Origin: Purpureocillium takamizusanense
Lineage: Eukaryota; Ascomycota; Sordariomycetes; Hypocreales; Ophiocordycipitaceae
Length of the DNA: 64,000 nt
NCBI RefSeq assembly: GCF_022605165.1
Contig: NC_063068.1
Span: forward strand, 1,798,001-1,862,000
Direction: 5' to 3'
This document shows, one piece after another, positions 20,958 to 32,877 of this stretch. Both the position numbers and the translations under genes were made by a program. Position 1 is the first letter of the stretch. Each line of letters begins with the position of its first letter. The notes beneath the pieces were generated by a model. It saw only the letters and a list, made by a program, of their open reading frames with translations. It was not told the origin of the DNA and made no database searches.

Positions 20958-21500
20958 ACAAGCGTTGGGAAGAGAAGGATAAAAGGCATCAACTCACGAT
21001 AAATGACGATACGCTCTCCTGGGCTGCATACAACCTTGCGGGTTGACGGCTTTGGATTAGCGGAGGCCAGGCTGCCTTAGCATAGGTGTGGCACAAAAGT
21101 CGAGTGATGAGCACTTCCTGTCGCGAGGACGGTTGACGGATGGTTTAGTCGTCGGTTCCTCGGAATCGATGCGTAACCGCCAGTCCTGTGGCTTGCGATC
21201 CGAGCGGTCTCCTGCGGGAGATTATGCAGTGACGATCAAAGAGAGCACTGACGACTTTGATACATGCCTACTACATTTGGCCCGTGCCAGCTGCTCAATA
21301 CACTGACGAGGCAACCCAAGGCCATGATGAAATATGCAATCGTAGATGCTCCACTTGACTCCGCAAGCGCCGTTCGTGAACCCCTATGAGATGAAAAAGC
21401 ATTGACCACCGCTTCCGAATCCCCAACATTTCGCTATTGATCCAATCCAAATGGCACATTATATCGAGGGCTTTAGTTGGTCCAAGGTTGCCAAACGCGC
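20958..21500. other. Intergenic, 3' flanks of convergent genes
   Basis: Lies between the 3' ends of RIO1 and the Zn2Cys6 regulator. No gene is seen. Confidence 0.7.
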
Positions 21501-24147
21501 CTAAAAGTAAAACTGCTGTTGCGGCTGTCCCGGGGGTGGTTGCGCCAGAAACTCGAAGCTCAGGGCATCCATCCCGCCTGAGTTCCAGGGATCCGGCGAT
21601 TCTAGCATGTCAGCCGAAGCCCTCGTTGAGTATGTGAAAGCAGACTTACCGCCCCAGATGGAATCGTAGAGATCCATCGGCGCCATGTACTGTGTCTGAT
21701 CCGGGACGAGATTAGGTATGCTACCGTCCATGCCCATGGTTGCGGGGATTGGGTGGTTGAAGGGTATGCTGGTGAGTAGTGCAGTCAGTAACTGACGACC
21801 GCACGCTTGAGCGCAAGGCACCATCCTTACCCTGCGAAATCTTGCAGCGAAGCCCCGTTCTGCATCTCCGCCATGGCTAGAGCGGCATCTTCACGGGGAT
21901 CACCCGACTGGCTGCGAAACTGTGCGCTCGACGCGGCCGAGAGCTGATTGCCCAAAGGCAGCATCGGAGTCCGGCTCCGACTTCCACCAGCCGACGAATC
22001 GCCCTCCCTCTTAAGATGCGTTCCAATGACCGATCCATGGTCGTAAATATTTTTGAGAGCCGTCAGCGCCCTCCACAGCGGGCCAGAAAGCTCGATGTCC
22101 TTGTCCGATACAGGTACGTGAGGCTCAGGAGAGCTTGCCTCCTTGGCCGCTGTGGCAGACAGGGCCGCGATCAGGTCTCCTTGCAATTGACGGACCTCCG
22201 GGTCGGTTTTAGTGTCGCACAGAATGCCGAGCAGCAAGGCCGATGAAAGCCCGTGATACGTAAATGCCCAGCTACGTGTTGGAATCACCGACAGCTGGTG
22301 CATCGCTAGGAACATCCGCACTGTCTCTGTCAGGTTCTCCTTGCATCGGTCGGCAAGCTCCTTCTTTTGCTTCGTATCGATCTCGCATTCTCTCTTCAGC
22401 GCTGGCCGACAAGCAACCGAGATGACAAAAGAGGTATGCAGGCGTATGGCAAAGTATTGGAGGCGATCCAGTGCCGTCTTGCATTGCTCCTTGTCCCGCA
22501 TATGCGGGCGTGCCCGAGTGCGCAGGGCTTCGACAGCCTCGCACTTTTCAACAATTTGGTCATATGAAGGCGTCACAGTGGCGTCTGGATTCAAGCGGCG
22601 GGAAATGATTTCGATGAGGTGGTACATCATTTCTAGGTATGCATAGTTACCGTCGGCGGAGCCGGGGCTTTCGGGAATGGGGCAGCTTCGGAAGTTGGTC
22701 ATGGGTGCCCTACGTCGATTAGATGAAGGACATCTGTTGCATTGGGAAACGTTTTACCTATCAAACGACAGAGACGTTAACGTGTCATGCCAGACACAGG
22801 TCCACCATAATTTGCGGCGTATGGCTTCTTTGATCTTTGCATCCGGAGGCGCGTTCTCGCGGCCGTCGTATGATGTTGGCCGATGGAGTCCGAGGGACTG
22901 TGCGAGGCGACAGGTGAGCCCAGTCAACGCCCAAGAAGCCTCGGCCTTCATGTCATTAAGAAGGACGAAGCTCGTCAACAGCAGAGCCTGGATAGAATCG
23001 AACGAAGGTCTGCACTGTCAGCTGAGTGCATGAACAGGCGTAAATGGCATTGACATACCGGAGTAAAAAGTTGCCGAGTCGCAGAAAGTGGAACGATATC
23101 TGTATGTATTTTTGAGAGTCTCGGGTCCGTACGTGATACGGGCTTTCGTGATACTGTGAGCCCACCGCCAACACGGCAAACAGAATGGCCAGCCACGATG
23201 CCGTCACTGGCCTTGACGATTTGCTCGTAGTTGATGCATTCCGAGACCTCTCCTCAAGATAGATCATTAGCTTGGACTCGAGATCGTCCATGTCATAAAC
23301 AAATCCCCAGAATGGCTGCGGAATTTCCTTGTAGGTACGGAAAAGCCTGGAGCCATCAGTCAGTCGTGGCTGAGTTGCACAATGTTTCACCGCCACTCAC
23401 TTGATGACTTCTCGATCAGAAGGCAGCTCCGATGAGATGTCTTGCGCTAGCTTGTGAAGGTGATGCGAAGACATGAGAGGGAACGGGGCGGACGTGTCGA
23501 GCCCCAAAATGGACCGCATGTCGCGCCGGATGTCAACGTTGTCGCTCTTGTCGATGGGTGAGGACTGCTCTCGGAGTAAAGCCGGAATGCTGTTTTGGCC
23601 TAGATAGCGGTCTCCCACGGACTCGGTCTCATCAAGATTGGCTGACACGCCTGTGAGTGGTTACTCGTTGCTTTGGGAGGCGGGCAAGGAGGGCTTATGG
23701 AGATGCACGTACCGATGGCTCGAGGCCAACTCTCCTGCCGCTCGCTTTTGCGGCTCTCATCGCCCCTGGCATCGGAAAAGGAGGCAGTCCTTTTACGAGG
23801 GACACTAGTTTGTGAGAGGGTAGACGAGGGCTTGTTTGTGGATGAGCGATTGGGCTTGTACGAGCATAGCTGAGGGTGCTCTCTCTTGACGCAGTTCTCG
23901 CAGGGCTGCTTGTTGTCACACTTGACCTTGCGCTGACGACACGGCCAGCAGGCAGTCCCTTGAGCAAGTCAGCCGGGATGAGACTTTGGCATTGCGAGCA
24001 CACGGGGGGCGGCCATGTGTGAACGGCGTATAAGACGAGTCACTCACCATAGCGAACCTTGCGGTGTGAGTGAATGATGCGATTTGCCTCCTCTGGCGTC
24101 AGATCGTCCACCGGGACCAGCTCCTCGGGCTCGGGATGCTCGGTCAT
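21501..24147 (-). CDS. Zn2Cys6 transcription factor with fungal-specific TF domain
   Basis: Eight exons assemble in frame to 744 residues: 24147-24048, 23958-23713, 23650-23401, 23346-23059, 23009-22758, 22709-21831, 21768-21650 and 21601-21501. All introns (48-89 nt) have GT..AG ends. The binuclear cluster follows the first intron with spacing CX2CX6CX5CX2CX8C (CWPCRQRKVKC.. and CENC..LC), preceded by a short acidic leader (MTEHPEPEELVPVDD). The middle part matches the fungal_trans homology region (PF04082), for example FWGFVYDMDDLESKLMIYL, RPSFDSIQALLLTSFVLL and RRKLWWTCVWHDTLTSLSFD. The C-terminus is Gln/Pro-rich (PPPGQPQQQFYF) and may be an activation region. The target is unknown. It is divergent from the RNA-dependent RNA polymerase gene with 648 bp between the starts. 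Confidence 0.93.
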
Positions 24148-24795
24148 GGCTGAGAAGTGCCGTGCCCGACCGGCAGATGCCTTCCTGGCACAGCAATGCA
24201 CAGCGGCTGCGTTTGTTGGCGAGATGGGGTGCTTTGCAGCCGATGCGAATGCTGGACAAACGCCGAACACCGAGAAGCTCCACGGTCGGAGGAGCAGTCT
24301 GTAGTGGCGGCTCTTTAGGCGCGTTGTGCTCGACGCCTTCTGGAAGTAAAACGACTGGTGGCGGCTGATACCTGCTTACCATGTTGGCACTGTGATTGGC
24401 GTGGTGAGCGCACCAGTTTCTACAGTACGAATGTATCTCGTCCTATCTTCTCAGTCAGACGACCCCGCCCGAGCGACTTGGGAGGTCATGTGACCTCTCA
24501 TTCCCCCCTCGGTGACCCTTTGCTCCCCAAACTCGCGCCCAAGCCCCCCGCCTCGCCCGCCAAAAAGCCCCCTTCTGCGCTAACGACGCGTCTTTAGCTT
24601 CGGCAGCTCCCGCTGGCGCATCACCACCAACCCACCTTTGCCAATCGCTTCTTCTTGGGAGGTGTGACTGGCGTCACACGCCCTGGGCACAGGTTGAACC
24701 CAACGGTGGTGCCCCAGGATCATCGAGTCATTGCTTTGTAGGGCGCCGTGGTGAGACAGCCGTCAACCCCGCTCCGGGGCTGGTAGCATTCGGCG
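24148..24795. promoter_or_regulatory. Shared intergenic promoter, Zn2Cys6 factor / RNA-dependent RNA polymerase
   Basis: The 648 bp between two divergent start codons must hold both promoters. Alternative in-frame ATGs exist upstream of the regulator start (to about 24270), but they lack conserved coding character. No specific operator is identified by eye. A TGTGACTGGCGTCACA-type imperfect inverted repeat occurs near 24664-24678 and could bind a dimeric factor (inference). Confidence 0.5.
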
Positions 24796-27700
24796 ATGGA
24801 GCCGAGACCGACGGCTGAAGAGCTCCAAAGAACAATTGACTGTCTCAACGACGCCTATGATCTCGGTATTCGGGCATCGACTCGCACTCCCAGGAAGCAA
24901 AATCTGACACCGGGAAACGAAGAACGCCTCTACAAGAAGATACATTTTCTGCACTTTAGCAAATCGGCTCGCTTGGCGCGTTGCATGGAAGCGTTTCATG
25001 CGGACGCCCAAAGTATATTGTCTCAAACAACGTCCAACGCCCATCGTGAAGCGAAACCTAATGCCTTTGGCTCCCGCAAAGCTCAATTGCAAGCATGTCT
25101 GCTGTCGATACTCGACGACGATGCCTTTGCCTATCGTCCAGAATCGAAACGGACCTCAATCGAGTCACTCGAATCGGAGCCCAAGCGGCCCCGAAGTCGC
25201 TCTGGACGATCAAGTTCTGAGGCTCTCGACCAGGGCGACACAATCGATTCCATTCCCGTGAGATCCAGTGTCGGACCGCCCAATACGCCGCCTCCTCCGA
25301 CTGGCCCCCGATTTCAGGCTACCATCCGTTCGTACTTTTCCACCACGTCCAGCACGGATCGCTCCGCACCGACGTCGAATTCGTCCTCATTCCGGTCTCG
25401 CGCTGAGGTCAGCACACCAACCAGTCGAAACACGAGCTTTTCTGAAGACTATGATCCATATCCTCTCTGCACACAAGAATGTCGCCTCATGGAGGAAGCT
25501 TGGGACGTCTCCGAGTCTGCCATCAGCTCTGACCCGGTGACGCCCACCGAAGATGTGCACAAGTCACCCGCGGCGCTCAAGGAAACTCTAAGATGGCGTA
25601 TGTCTCTCTCCACTATTTTGAACAGATGACTATACTAAACCTGGGACAGCCAAACTCGTTCTTCCTGGCCTGGAATTAGCACCGTTGGCCGTGATATGGG
25701 AAGTCACTCGCATTGCGCTTCATTGCGGCGTTGAGTTTGAAAGCATCAGCGACCTGAAATACGAACCTACTGAGTCGTGGCACGATCAGGCTGCATTACG
25801 AAAACGGCTCGCGAGTCACCCTTTCTGTGAGGGAAAACCACTTCCGCCCCCTAGCGAGCCGAAAGCGTGGGAACTGGCCTTGGGTCCCTTCCAGTCCGCG
25901 GACGCAGCAGTCTACCTGAAAGCAGACTTGTCGTACGCCTCTGATGAGAGCGAACAAATTTATGACTTGCGGCTGATACCGCTGCAATTGGACAGAGGTA
26001 ATCGGCTGATGCGGCGCTTTGGGGCCGACAGGTTCCTCGAAGTCACGATCCCTTCGCCCACAGAAACAAAGGATCTCCCAGACCTTCTGAAGCGTGTACC
26101 TGAATTTTCAGAGCAAGTCATCCGATGGCTCACCCAGAACACACATCGACTTGTCGGTCGGGATTGGGCCGCCTTCTACACCAGCAAGCCAAAACGAACA
26201 GCAAAGACATCGCAAGGCAAGCCGCTATCCCTAGAGCGTATCCACCTCTTTGCTGTTGGCGGCGACAATTTCCACACACCCCACACGCGCGGCAGTATCC
26301 CTTCTGGGGACGAGGCATTGCTTCCGGACTGTCGTACAAACATGAAGCTTAGCACTCTACTTGAATGGACTGTGGGCATCCAGCACAACACTACGGAGCA
26401 GGTGGCCAAACTGTTCACTCGAATTGCCTTGAGTAATAAGTCACGGCCCAATCTGATGAGCGCGCACCCTTCTGACAGCAGTTAGGCTTGACTAAAACTC
26501 GGGCGACTGCCGTGGTAGCACATCGAGATATTCGTCACCGGGACAAAGACTTGGGCGAGTCGCAGCATGTGATGAACGATGGAGCGGCCCGTATGTCACG
26601 AAGCTTAGCCAAGAAAATCGCCGACCATCTGGAGCTAGGCGCCACTCCGGCGGCTTACCAAGGCCGCTTTGGGTGTGCCAAGGGCATGTGGATCGTTGAC
26701 GTCCAGGACGACGGACTCGATGGCGACGACTGGATTGAGACCTATCCGTCACAACGCAAGTGGAAATGTCCGTTCGAGGATCCTCAACACCGTACGTTCG
26801 AAGTGAAGGACTGGTCGCGCGAACTCCGAACCGCAGCGCTGAACCAACAATTCATCCCGGTTCTGGAGACTTGTGCTGTGGATGAGGATGGCATGAGGGA
26901 TGCCATAGCTGGTCATTTGACCAACAGCCTCCGGATGGAAATCGAGGCTGGAAACGCAGCCCTTGACAGTCCAACCGACATGCGCCGATGGCTGAGGCAA
27001 TTCGGGCAGTCCGTCGAAAGCAAATCACACAAGCCCTTCATGGGCGGCTTACCCAGCTCTGATGAAGACGCGGTAGCATACTTGCTCGATGCCGGATTCG
27101 ACCAACGCAAAAATCGCTTTGTTCAGGATCTCTGCGTGTCCTTGGTCAAAAAGAAAATGGAGATGCTCAAGTCAAAGATGAATGTGCGTGTGCCTCAATC
27201 GTCATACCTCTTTATGGTGCCCGACTTTTGGGGTATACTGGAGGAAAACGAAGTGCACGTGTCGTTCTCGAATGGCTTCCACGTGCATGGATTCTACGAC
27301 ACCCTCTTGGAGAATATGGACATCCTCGTTGGCAGATCTCCTGCGCATCTGGCGAGCGATATCCAAAGGGTTCATGTTGTCTCGCATCCGACTCTTCGCA
27401 GGCTGAAGGATGTCATCGTCATGTCCACCAAGGGCACAATGTCCCTCGCAGAGAAACTTTCCGGGGGCGACTACGACGGAGACAAAGCCTGGGTGTGCTG
27501 GGATCGTGGAATCGTCAATACTTTTTGTAATGCCCCGGTCCCCGCCGGCCTTAAGGTGGCCAGCTTGGTCAAGAAGAACTTGATGGAAAAGCTGGATGTG
27601 ACAGTAAAGTCGCTGACGACGCGATCGAACGCGGATGAGATGTGCACCCGATTTGTCCACACAGCCTTCCGCTTCCATATGGAAGCGTCGCTCCTTGGCA

Positions 27701-28620
27701 CTGTTACTAATTACAAGGAGAGGTTGAGCTATCATCGGGGTTCTATCGAGGACGAGAAAGTCGTTTGGCTCAGCAACTTCCTCAGCCACTTGGTAGATCA
27801 GGGCAAGCAGGGAATAAAGTTCACCCCAGACCACTGGGCTAGGGTCCGAAAAGAGCACCTCCGGACTCCGCTTCATTACGAAGATCCAGACTATCTCTTG
27901 GAACGGCGGGTCTCGAAGGCTTCCAAGCTTCGGAGGCTGAAGGATCACATCCTCGACCATCTCAAATTTAGCGTTGGTGTGCCAGCCATCAACTTTGCAC
28001 TCGCGGACTTCGAAAAGTCTATCAAGGGTAGCGGTGGGGAGTGTTTTGATGGAGATCTAACCAAACTTGCCAACGACTTTGAGAAGGAGTGCACGACGTG
28101 GATGGACGGGAAAATGGTCTACAAAAAGCTCCGAGATGATATCGAAAAAGTGGCGAAGACTTGGGCGCAGACTATGGGGCAGCAGCGCGAGTCATTGAAG
28201 GACTACTCAGGCAAAGTCAGGCAGTTGTACGAGATGTGGATGAGCATTGTCCCTGCCGATGACGCCTTGTCCTCGCCGCGGATCAATGCTCTGATGGAGC
28301 CGTGGGTAGCGGATCCCAAGGCAAAGCGGTGGACGCTACTCAAGGCCTCACTCACCTTCAAGCTCTTTTACAATCGGCAGAAGTTTGTTTGGAGAATCGC
28401 CGGGCGCCAGCTCTGCGACCTCAAAAGCCTGGCCCTCGGCGCACAAAGCGGCTCTTCGTATGCCTTTGTCAACCCGGAAATGTACGCATGTCTACGGCCA
28501 GGCAAAAGCTTTACCACCCAACTCGCGATCCGGGAGAGTGGTGCCGAGACAACAGAGAGCACTATTGCGTCGGTGAATGAGCTCTACGACGGAGACGATT
28601 GGGTGGATGCCTACGAATGA
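24796..28620 (+). CDS. RNA-dependent RNA polymerase (QDE-1/eukaryotic RdRP family)
   Basis: Three exons, 24796-25597, 25650-26432 and 26486-28620, encode 1,239 residues. Introns are 52 and 53 nt, in matching phase. The second intron removes an apparent stop and frameshift and restores the conserved block TRIALSLTKTRATAV. The eukaryotic RdRP catalytic signature GGDYDGDKAWVCWD is present, with DYDGD at about residues 857-861. Supporting blocks are VMNDGAARMSRSLAKKI, YQGRFGCAKGMWIVD and VHVVSHPTLRRLKDVIVMSTKG. The N-terminal ~270 residues are Ser/Pro/Arg-rich and less conserved. The family makes dsRNA from single-stranded templates for quelling, meiotic silencing or DNA-damage small RNAs. I cannot decide from sequence which of the three fungal RdRP classes this is. 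It is slightly shorter than Neurospora QDE-1 and probably acts in the nucleus or at its periphery. Confidence 0.95.
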
Positions 28621-28984
28621 ATGAGGGTAGCCATCTGATGACCGCGTGGTTTGCTGCGCGAGCGACTAGCGTTTGCATCTGGATGCGCCTTTCAGGATAC
28701 CCTTATGATGAATGCTTGGTACAGTGTTATGAGTCATGGATAAAGGGGTAGAACGCTTCTAAATACTCATCTTCATCTTTCTTCACCCGGATTTAAGCTT
28801 GCTTCACACTAGATGACTTCACAATGAATACTCATAGTGGCTATGGTAGGGTTCCCCAGAACCGGGCTATTCGCTAACATGGGGCAGCACGCACGCTGAC
28901 CTAACGGTTGAACACCATCCTAATCCATCAGGGACTGTCTCATCAACTCTATACAAGGTGCGGGGCCGAAAGCAATCGCGGTGC
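28621..28984. other. Intergenic between convergent genes
   Basis: 3' flanks of the RdRP and the arylsulfotransferase-like gene. No gene is seen. Confidence 0.7.
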
Positions 28985-30986
28985 CTAGTCTTCCATACCT
29001 AGCTTGGTGTATGCCGCCCTGTCAACCCGTCCCTTGACGGCCCTCCTCCGCGCGGACAGCCATCTGCTACAGCGGTTCAAGATGAGCGCCGCGCCCAAAA
29101 GAACGATGACAACACAGGCCATGGCCACGGCAGCCGTCTCGTACGATTCTGGGCGCAAGGCCTCGGCGAGTGACCAGGGGTGTACGGTCGTGATGCCGCT
29201 GGCCACCATGACGGGTTTGCCCGTCTCCATGTCCATGACGTACGTCGACCCCATGACGGACCCGTCGGTGGCCAGCGCTGCCGCTGCGACATATCGGTTG
29301 CTATGGTTGGCGCCCAGGAAGATTGCAGTCTCGAAGCCGAGGCGGGGCGACGTGGCGATGAGGTTCTGCGGATTGTTGATGCGCGTGGCGTCGTCGTGTG
29401 AGAGCTGTGTCAGTCAGGTCAGCATCGCGGGCCATGTCACGGCGGCAGCGGGACAATATCGCGGTGGTGTCTTACAACCGCCCAGGAGGAGACGTCCGTG
29501 GCTCCGTTCCACGAGACATAGACGGTGGCATTGAGGGTGGTTCGGTTGGGCGCCTCCACCGCCGCACTCGGTGGCCAGGTCGGCTTCCCGCGCCAGGGGT
29601 GCTTGCCGACGCGGTACGCAAACATGTCGGCGAGGGGGTCGACGCCAATCTTGCCGCGCTGGATATCCATGACGGGGTTTCCGTCGCCCGTGTACTCGAC
29701 AAAGCCCGGGTTATAGCCCCATCCGATGATGACGTTGCCGCTCTCGAGCGTCTGCATGCCGCCCATGGCGCCCGAGTTGACGCCCTGCGGGTGGAAGTAC
29801 TCGCGCACGACGCGCGCCGTCATGGCCTCGGCGTCAATCTCGAGATGTAACCCGCGCGAGTGGCAGACCGCGCCGCCGCAACGCCCCGTCACCTCGCCGT
29901 GGTTGTCGAACATGGTGATTTGGGTCTGGTTGCCGCCGAGGAAGCGCGCGTCGTGCTGCCATCCGAAGTTGGTGGCCGAGCCGTCGCTGAGGTCTTGGAA
30001 CTGGTTTCGCTTCCCGCCGAGGATCCAGATGGGCTTGCCTGTGCGGCCGTCGATGAGGGTGAGGACCGAGAGGTGGCGTGCGGATATCAGGTAGTTGCCG
30101 TCGGTAGTCTGCAAGCATGTAAGCTGCCACCGCCGCGTCGTCCGAGACCATCACCGCGTGGCTTTGGAGGAGGCCCTCACAGCGCTCGCAGGATTCGGCT
30201 CACCTTTTCGATGGAGTTGATGTGGAAGAAATCATACCCCGAATCCTGCGCGACCCCGTACGCCTCACTGTACGGCGCGTACGACTCGCTAATGTCAAAG
30301 TGGCTCGACGCATGCCACTCGAAGAGCACCTCGTTCGTCTCGGCGTCCACCTCCTGGAAGCCGCTGTCCATGAGCAGCCCGTCCTCCGGCCCGCCGACGG
30401 GGCTGCAGTCAAACGGCCTGTTGAAGTACGTCGAGAAGATGACGCTCATCTGCGGCGTCAGCACCACCTCGTGCATATCCGCCAGCGAGCCATCCCTCAG
30501 CCCCTTGGCCGTGACATTGTGCCGGAGACGATACTCTTCGTCGAAGACGAGGCAGTAGCCGTTTGCGTGGCCCCGCGACCGCATGCCCTCCCAGAACGCG
30601 AGGTAGCGGGACCCGTTGACGACAAAGGCGCTCGACGTGTAGGCGTTGTCGTACTGCTGGTCGGCGTACACGAGGGACAGGTCCCGCGAGTCGAAGATCA
30701 TGGGCCCCGCGCGCATCGCGCCGTACACGCCGCCGAGGAACAGGTAGCGAGCGCCGCCATCGCTGGCCCGCGCGCGGTCCCACGAGTTGACCTGCAGGAC
30801 CGGCGCGACGATGTCGGACGAGCGAAACGTCTGGCTGGGGAAGCCGCCCTTGGAGTCGGCGTAGGCGGAAAAGTGGTCGATGTTGTAGTAGATGCCGAAG
30901 TCGGCGGCGGCAGGCAGCGACAGTGCGACAAGACATAGAGCAGCGGCCGCGGCCGCCTTTACTGCTCTGCCTAGCGGTGCCTTCAT
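28985..30986 (-). CDS. Arylsulfotransferase-like (ASST) protein with C-terminal membrane anchor
   Basis: Three exons, 30986-30204, 30108-29476 and 29404-28985, are all phase 0 (introns 95 and 71 nt) and give 611 residues. There is an N-terminal signal peptide (residues ~8-28, Ala/Leu-rich). The central part matches the fungal arylsulfotransferase family (Arylsulfotran_2, PF14269) in order: LADMHEVVLTPQMSVIFSTY, DFFHINSIEK joined to TTDGNYLISARHLSVLTLID, KPIWILGGKRNQF, FGWQHDARFL and ITMFDNH. The His residues in these blocks would be the candidate active-site positions of the beta-propeller. Near the C-terminus a single hydrophobic helix (AAVAMACVVIVLLGAALIL) is followed by a basic tail (SARRRAVKGR), so it is a predicted type I membrane protein with an extracellular or lumenal propeller. 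No fungal member has a firmly known substrate that I can name. Confidence 0.9.
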
Positions 30987-32877
30987 CGCATCGGTCCTCC
31001 CAGAAAACGAGGCATAAACAGACCGGGTATTCGCTAGAGTTGTACGTGATCAGGGCCCAGCCCAGCTCAGCCCGTCGTTCCACGTTTCGCGACCCGCGCC
31101 TTGCGCGAGAGACGAGACGATTGGTAAAAATACTGGGGCAGCGATTGCGATCGGGTCAAGGGGAAGAATGAATGTACGAAGTGAACCACCGCGATGCAAT
31201 ATATCTCAATTGCGCATCTCAAGGGGAGCAAGCTCGACTCTCAACTTGTCGCCAACGCGCACAGCTGCGTATGTACGAGGACCGAGACAAAAGGGACAGA
31301 CAGCCCCCCCGCCAGGCAATCGAAGAACAAAGGCAACCGCAAAGACAAGAGTGGCGACGAGCTTGGATAAGAAAAGTCCCACTCGCTTGCCGTCAACGAA
31401 AGTAAGTAAAAGCGTACCTGCTACCCCGGTATCGTAGAAGAGAAACACTTAGATGGCATGAATGGCATAGAACTTGGGGGCCACGAAAGACTGTCGAGCG
31501 GGAAAGACGGGCCGTTCATGGTAATATGAGGGTGCACTCACACGCCCACTCAGGGGAAAACAAAACAGGCTGCTCGTTCACCAAGTCAAACATAGTCCCC
31601 GGGGGGAGGGGGCCGTTAGCACGATGTACGTATATTATGGAGTCGAAGAAAGAGAATGAATGGACGACGGGGCCGCCGATCTCTCCGGCACAGCGGGCAT
31701 GTGTGTATGGACGGCTCCGACGATCCAATTGTCGCTTTATTAGTTGGGTGCTGTTTATCCCAAACACCCCCATCCCTGGGTGGCGACGGCAGATCAGATC
31801 AGACGGTCAGGTCGTCGGCGGGGGCAAACTCGAAAAATATCAAGGACGTAGTTGAGCTGTCTGCTTTACTCTTGCCGGGTTCTGGCTCCTTAGACAGAGG
31901 ATGAATCTCTCGACAAGATTCTCGAAACCTGACGACGTTAGTATGTTAGTGGTTCGCACTCGCAGTGTGAAAAGACACGACATTGTATTGCACGCCTTTG
32001 GGGGGCTTTGGGAAATAGGCAAAAAGACCGACAACATCTATCTACTCTCACCCAATCCCCACATTAACATCGACCGCGTCGTACGCAACCCATCAATTCA
32101 TGTCCCTTCCCCCGATTACACAGCTTCTTCCTCTGCCCCTGCCCCTATCTGTAACAAAGCAAACCCACGGGGATCCACACGCCTTCTTCGTTCACGAACC
32201 CGTCCGGCAAACCAGGAGACTCGTCGTTTCCGTCAAACCCCCCTCCCCAGCCCTCGCAACAACCCCCCCGGAGCAGACACTATTACCTCCTTGGGCACGC
32301 TTTAAATACTTCTTGCAAATCATCGGCGTCTGCCTCTTCCTTCGGTCGGCGTTTCTCTTTGCTTGCTTGCTTGCTTGCTTGCTTGAGCGTGGATGGACAG
32401 GGATCAGGGGGGCACCCATCGTGGGACCCCCCCCAAGAAGGGATGGTGGCATCGCGATCGGCATGCACCTGATGAAGCCGCGGCTGCCTATTCCCGTTGT
32501 AGCAGCTCCCGCTACCTATGCTGTGGTCGCGGGGACTTATTTATTCGCATGAAGTTCCTGACAATAAGCCCGCGTTCTTGAAACACCAAAAGTTCTCGGG
32601 ATGTACAAGCAGGCAATGACCATCTTTACCGACTTTTGGTGCCTCGCTTAAGCCAACCCGCATCTGTCAAGTCTCACCATACAGACTGAAGCACTTGATC
32701 GCATGAAGAAAACAAGCTCTCGTCAATACATGTCTGTATATTACGATTATGCATCAAGCTGAGTCTCTCTCGGTCCGTCATATTCGCTCCCGCCACCATA
32801 TCCAATGGTCAGCGTGGTATAAAGCCTCCCACTCCTAGTGTTGAAACTCCTCATTCGTCATCTTTTCACTCCCCATG
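30987..32877. other. Intergenic with (CTTG)n microsatellite
   Basis: Upstream region of the arylsulfotransferase-like gene and 3' flank of the A-T-R-R reductase. It contains (CTTG)n at about 32361-32385 and pyrimidine-rich stretches around 32080-32290. ORFs such as 32100-32552 (+) are low-complexity and unsupported. Confidence 0.6.
32361..32385. repeat. (CTTG)n tetranucleotide repeat
   Basis: About six tandem copies of CTTG in non-coding DNA. Confidence 0.9.

Noticed and set aside
26433..26485. Apparent frameshift/stop inside the RNA-dependent RNA polymerase gene
   Set aside because: It is explained by a 53-nt GT..AG intron that restores a conserved protein block in the correct phase.
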